A stretch of 47,072 nt of DNA from assembly GCF_000300975.2 (NCBI RefSeq), contig NZ_AEEC02000040.1, positions 1 to 47,072 on the forward strand. The letters run 5' to 3'. The notes beneath the pieces are model-generated. The model worked only from the letters and a program-made list of their open reading frames with translations. It made no database searches and was not told where the DNA came from. A program made the position numbers and the translations under genes. This DNA comes from Herbaspirillum frisingense GSF30. GTDB taxonomy: Bacteria; Pseudomonadota; Gammaproteobacteria; Burkholderiales; Burkholderiaceae_D. Each line of letters starts with the position of its first letter. Position 1 is the stretch's first letter. This document shows positions 43,699 through 47,072 of this stretch, in pieces.

Positions 43699-44370
43699 AT
43701 GGCTACTGCATCCGTTCTGGCAGGTCTGACTATCCTGGTGCTTGGCGAGAGCCACATGAGTCTGGCCGACCACCTCACCGAACCCCTCAACGCCAAGCTG
43801 ACCCAGCTGGGCGCCAAGGTCCATTCCATCGGCGCCTGCGGCGCCAGCGCCGGCGACTGGCTGACCACCAAGAAGGTCGATTGCGGCGCTGATCAGGTCG
43901 ACAACGGCAAGATCCAGATCAAGGGTCGCGAAGCCACCACCACCCCGATCGGCCAGCTCATCGCCAAGGACAAGCCGGATCTGGTGGTGCTGGTCATCGG
44001 CGACACCATGGCCTCCTACGACAAGCCGGACTTCCCCAAGGCCTGGGCCTGGCAGAGCGTGACCGGCCTGACCAAGGCGATTGCCGCCACCGGCACCAAG
44101 TGTGCGTGGGTCGGCCCGGCCTGGGGCAAGGCCGGCGGCATGTACGGCAAGAACGACGCGCGCACCCAGCTGATGTCGCGCTTCCTGGCTTCCAACGTGG
44201 CGCCCTGCACCTATATCGATTCGCTGACCATGTCCAAGCCCGGCCAGTGGGTCACCACCGATGGCCAGCACTTCACCGTGGCCGGCTACAAGTCCTGGGG
44301 CAATGCCATCGGCGACGCGCTGGCCAAGCTGCCGGCCGACGCCGTGAGCAGCAAGGGAGCCAAGAAATGA
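43699..44370 (+). CDS. wssF: SGNH/GDSL-type protein, WssF-like cellulose acetylation factor
   Basis: A 223-residue SGNH-fold protein. Block I is LVLGESHMS with the nucleophile Ser, a Gly block is GACGASAGDW, LVIGDTMASYD is in the place of the Asn block, and TDGQHFTVAGYKSW gives the Asp-x-x-His pair. It lies between bcsC and the algF-like gene, the position of wssF in the Pseudomonas fluorescens wss operon. There is no signal peptide and no alternative upstream start (the frame closes at 43633 without a start codon), so the protein is probably cytoplasmic despite acetylation being periplasmic. The ATG lacks a clear ribosome binding site. Its stop overlaps the next gene (ATGA). Confidence 0.75.
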   Translation: MATASVLAGLTILVLGESHMSLADHLTEPLNAKLTQLGAKVHSIGACGASAGDWLTTKKVDCGADQVDNGKIQIKGREATTTPIGQLIAKDKPDLVVLVIGDTMASYDKPDFPKAWAWQSVTGLTKAIAATGTKCAWVGPAWGKAGGMYGKNDARTQLMSRFLASNVAPCTYIDSLTMSKPGQWVTTDGQHFTVAGYKSWGNAIGDALAKLPADAVSSKGAKK

Positions 44371-45035
44371 AGGTGATGCAGGCACTGGCCGCCGCTGCGG
44401 CCCTGCTGTGCGGCGCCAGCGCGCTGGCTGCCGACATCCCGCTCTATCCCACCGGCCCGGCCGAGGATGCAGCCTTCATCCGCTTCGTCAACGGCACTGC
44501 CGAGCCCTTGCAGGTGCTGGCCCAGAAGGGCCAGCCGCCGCTGAAGCTGGAAGCGGCCAAGCCGGTCTCGTCCTTCTTCCCGGTGACGGCCAAGTCGACC
44601 ATCAAGGGTACCCTCACGGTCGGTGCCAGGAGCCTGGAGTTGGGCGTGCAGGCCAAGCCCGGCGAATTCGCCACGGTGGTAGTGCTGCCCGGTGCCAAGG
44701 GCATCAGCCAGGTGACGGTGCAGGACAACCCGGACGACTTCAATGGCCTGAAGGCCTCGCTGGCTTTCTTCAACCTGGATGCTTCCTGCGCCGGGGCGGC
44801 ACTGCGCCCGGCCGGGCGTAACGCCGACCTGTTCAAGGACGTCAAGCAGGGCAGCCTGCAACGGCGCTCGATCAACCCGGTCAAGCTCTCGGTGCAACTG
44901 GTGTGCGGCGGTGCCAACACCGGCCCGGCGCTGGACCTGGGTGAACTGAAGGCGGGCGAACGCTACAGCGTGCTGCTGCTGCCGTCGGACAAGGGACCGC
45001 GCCTGCTGGCGGCGACCGACAAGCTGGCCAACTAA
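44367..45035 (+). CDS. wssG: AlgF-like polysaccharide acetylation protein (WssG)
   Basis: A 222-residue periplasmic protein similar in size and pattern to AlgF of alginate acetylation (216 residues). A Sec signal peptide runs to SALAA near residue 21. The mature part begins IPLYPTGPAEDAAFIRFVN, typical of AlgF, and is mostly beta-strand. AlgF is needed for alginate O-acetylation and appears to link AlgI and AlgJ/AlgX; the same role is assumed here for cellulose. The ATG overlaps the upstream stop codon, with GGGAG 10 nt before it. The next gene starts 25 bp after the stop. Confidence 0.85.
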   Translation: MKVMQALAAAAALLCGASALAADIPLYPTGPAEDAAFIRFVNGTAEPLQVLAQKGQPPLKLEAAKPVSSFFPVTAKSTIKGTLTVGARSLELGVQAKPGEFATVVVLPGAKGISQVTVQDNPDDFNGLKASLAFFNLDASCAGAALRPAGRNADLFKDVKQGSLQRRSINPVKLSVQLVCGGANTGPALDLGELKAGERYSVLLLPSDKGPRLLAATDKLAN

Positions 45036-45060
45036 TCCATCGCCCGACTGCGCTGCCGCC

Positions 45061-46476
45061 ATGGTCTTTGCCTCGCTTGAATTCCTGACGCTGTTCCTGC
45101 CGCTGTTCCTGCTGGTCTATGCGGTGGTGCCGCAGCGCGGGCGCAACCTCGTGCTGCTGCTGGGCAGCTGGCTGTTCTATGGCTGGCTGAGCCCGCTGTT
45201 CCTGTCGCTGCACGTGGTGCTGACCATCGTGGCTTGGGTCGGCGGCCTGCTGGTGGACCGCTCGCGCGAGGACGGGCGAGGGCGCGTGCGCCTGCTCACG
45301 GCACTGGTGGTTTTCAATACCGCCGTGCTGGTCTGGTACAAGTACGCCAACATCGTCGCCGCCACCATCAGCGACCTGATGGTCCAGTACGGCGCCATGC
45401 CGCTGGCCTGGCAGAAGGTGGCGCTGCCGGCCGGCCTGTCCTTCATCGTGCTGCAGGCGATCTCCTATCTGGTGGACGTGCATCGGCGCACGGTGGCGGT
45501 GGAGCGCAGCTTCATCAACTACGCCACCTACATTTCCATGTTCGGCCATTCGATCGCCGGCCCCATCATCCGTTACGACTGGGTGCAGCGCGAACTGACC
45601 CAGCGCTGGTTCAACTGGGAGAATTTTTCCCTGGGCGCGCGCCGCTTCATGGTCGGCATGGCCATGAAGGTACTGGTGGCCGACACCCTCTCGCCGGTGG
45701 TGGATGCCGCCTTCCACCTGCAGCAGCCCAGCTTCGTGGACGCCTGGATCGGCTGCCTGGCCTATTCGCTGCAGCTGTTCTTTGACTTTTCCGGCTACAG
45801 CGCCATGGCCATCGGCCTGGGGCTGATGCTGGGTTTCCACTTCCCGGAAAACTTCAACCATCCCTACCTGGCCGGCAGCATCCAGGATTTCTGGCGGCGC
45901 TGGCACATCTCGCTCTCCAGCTGGCTGCGCGACTATCTCTACATCGGCCTGGGCGGCAACCGCCATGGGGTGTGGAAGACCTACCGCAACCTGTTCCTGA
46001 CCATGGCCATCGCCGGTCTCTGGCATGGCGGCGACAGCTGGAACTACCTGCTCTGGGGCTCGGCCCACGGGCTGGCCCTGTGCCTGGATCGCGCCTGGTC
46101 GCGCTCGACCCTGCCGGCCATCCCCGGCTGGCTGGCCCATGTGCTGACGCTGCTGTTCGTCTGCCTGGCCTGGACCTTGTTCCGTTCGCCCGACTTCGCC
46201 ACCGCCGCCACCATGTATGCCGGCCAGTTCGGGCTGCACGGCATGGGTTTGAGCGATGCTCTGGCCGTGGTCTTGCGGCCGGTGCAGGCGCTGGCCGTGC
46301 TGCTGGGCCTGTTCTGGATCGTCGCGCCCCTGTGGCAGGAGGCCAGCCAGGTGCGCTGGGCCGATAGCGTGGTGTATCTCTGGTTCCTCCGGCTGTGGCC
46401 GGTGGCCGGCTTCCTGCTGTCCTTCGCGCTGATTGCCAGCCGCGAGACGGTGCCTTTCCTCTACTTCCAGTTCTGA
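45061..46476 (+). CDS. wssH: MBOAT O-acyltransferase, AlgI-like (WssH)
   Basis: A 471-residue polytopic membrane protein of the MBOAT family. The N-terminus MVFASLEFLTLFLPL, the RRWHISLSSWLRDYLYIGLGG stretch near residue 280 and GLWHGGDSWNYLLWG near 320, with the catalytic His, are typical of AlgI, DltB and PatA-type acetyltransferases. It would carry acetyl groups across the inner membrane for transfer to cellulose by the periplasmic partner. The length (AlgI is about 485-520) is normal. No strong ribosome binding site is seen. It lies between the AlgF-like and AlgX/AlgJ-like genes. Confidence 0.92.
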   Translation: MVFASLEFLTLFLPLFLLVYAVVPQRGRNLVLLLGSWLFYGWLSPLFLSLHVVLTIVAWVGGLLVDRSREDGRGRVRLLTALVVFNTAVLVWYKYANIVAATISDLMVQYGAMPLAWQKVALPAGLSFIVLQAISYLVDVHRRTVAVERSFINYATYISMFGHSIAGPIIRYDWVQRELTQRWFNWENFSLGARRFMVGMAMKVLVADTLSPVVDAAFHLQQPSFVDAWIGCLAYSLQLFFDFSGYSAMAIGLGLMLGFHFPENFNHPYLAGSIQDFWRRWHISLSSWLRDYLYIGLGGNRHGVWKTYRNLFLTMAIAGLWHGGDSWNYLLWGSAHGLALCLDRAWSRSTLPAIPGWLAHVLTLLFVCLAWTLFRSPDFATAATMYAGQFGLHGMGLSDALAVVLRPVQALAVLLGLFWIVAPLWQEASQVRWADSVVYLWFLRLWPVAGFLLSFALIASRETVPFLYFQF

Positions 46477-46491
46477 TCCCGCGAGTCCGCC

Positions 46492-47072
46492 ATGAGCACG
46501 CCTCCCGTCTCCGCTCCCGCCACGCCGGCCGCCCCCAGCGCCCTGGCCCGGCGCGCCAGCCGCTGGGCTGGCCTGGTCCTGGCCGTGGTGCTGGCAGCCG
46601 GCCTGCTGGGCTGTGGCTGGCTGGTCTATGCCAGCAAGATCGAATGGCTGCCCGCCAGCTGGACCCGTGACGACGCCCTGCATGGTGAACTGACCCATCG
46701 CATCGCCAAGCAGCTGTCCAATGCCTGGCTGCCGGAACAGGCCGCCCGGCTGGAACGCGCCGGCAGCTGGCTGCTGCTGCATGACACCGGCCCCCGGGTG
46801 CGCAGCGGTTGCCCTGGCTGGCTGTTCCTGACCGAGGAATTGCAGGTCCATCGCGATGCTCAGGCCAATGCACAGGCCAAGCTGCAGGCCGTCATCGCGC
46901 TGCGCCAGAAGCTGGCGCAGCGCGATATCGCCCTGCTGGTGGCGGTGGTGCCCGACAAGAGCCGCATCGCCGCCGCGCAGTTGTGCGGCCTGTCGCGCCC
47001 GGCCCAGCTGGAAGCACGCGCCGCCCAGTGGGTCGCTGGCCTGCAACAGGCTGGTGTGCGCACCATCGACCT
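46492..47072 (+). CDS. wssI: AlgX/AlgJ-like periplasmic O-acetyltransferase (WssI), cut by the window end
   Basis: An open frame from ATG 46492 to the last base (193 codons so far, no stop). After a Pro/Ala-rich start, a membrane anchor or signal spans about residues 27-48. The sequence CPGWLFLTEEL and then LLVAVVPDKSRI match the family pattern of AlgJ/AlgX SGNH-like acetyltransferases (GWLFL, then P-x-K-x-R). The catalytic Asp-His-Ser motifs would straddle or follow this region and are partly outside the window. It starts 15 bp after the MBOAT gene and would be the last step of cellulose O-acetylation. Confidence 0.8.
   Translation, partial: MSTPPVSAPATPAAPSALARRASRWAGLVLAVVLAAGLLGCGWLVYASKIEWLPASWTRDDALHGELTHRIAKQLSNAWLPEQAARLERAGSWLLLHDTGPRVRSGCPGWLFLTEELQVHRDAQANAQAKLQAVIALRQKLAQRDIALLVAVVPDKSRIAAAQLCGLSRPAQLEARAAQWVAGLQQAGVRTID

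Overview
The window looks like a chromosomal piece of a GC-rich betaproteobacterium of the Oxalobacteraceae, most likely Herbaspirillum. This is an inference from protein character, the gene order ppk1 / pstSCAB-phoU-phoB-phoR, and an acetylated-cellulose (wss-type) operon, which I recall from plant-associated Herbaspirillum. No rRNA, tRNA, CRISPR array, insertion sequence or phage gene was seen.

Layout. (1) 1-10,200 is a phosphate block. sixA and ppk1 run leftward; pstS-pstC-pstA-pstB-phoU-phoB-phoR run rightward. The two units diverge from one regulatory region that carries two Pho boxes sharing an identical 15-nt core in opposite orientation. Two strong hairpins lie between pstS and pstC, and a 118-bp palindromic element lies between pstB and phoU. 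(2) 10,200-20,500 is accessory: two chemoreceptors, a leftward sugar-acid-type operon (FAH-family hydrolase, SDR, MFS transporter) behind a GntR/FadR-like operator, a second SDR, and a Fic-family protein whose catalytic His is Gln and whose upstream region holds an array of about seven GGCGCGAT-type sites. (3) 20,500-27,340 carries an orphan LysR regulator, copC-copD, an exported argininosuccinate-lyase-like protein, and a divergent SDR/LysR pair. (4) 27,400-31,450 is a two-gene DNA-repair operon: a bacterial FAN1 nuclease, then a protein joining a PD-(D/E)XK nuclease domain to an XPD/DinG-type iron-sulfur helicase, behind a LexA-type CTG-N10-CAG box. (5) 32,189 to the end is a cellulose operon: BcsQ with a BcsP/BcsR-like N-terminus, BcsA, BcsB, BcsZ, BcsC, then WssF-, AlgF-, AlgI- and AlgX/AlgJ-like acetylation genes; the last is cut by the window end.

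How parts work together. Under phosphate starvation PhoR would activate PhoB, which would drive phosphate uptake (Pst) and polyphosphate synthesis (Ppk1) from facing promoters. The repair operon looks SOS-inducible and suited to interstrand crosslinks. In the cellulose operon a c-di-GMP-responsive synthase (PilZ domain in BcsA) makes and exports glucan through BcsB/BcsC, and the downstream genes would O-acetylate it in the periplasm.

The strongest candidates for something little described are the Fic protein with its operator array, the FAN1 plus nuclease-helicase SOS operon, and the exported lyase with an altered active site. All assignments come from reading the sequence; no database search was run.
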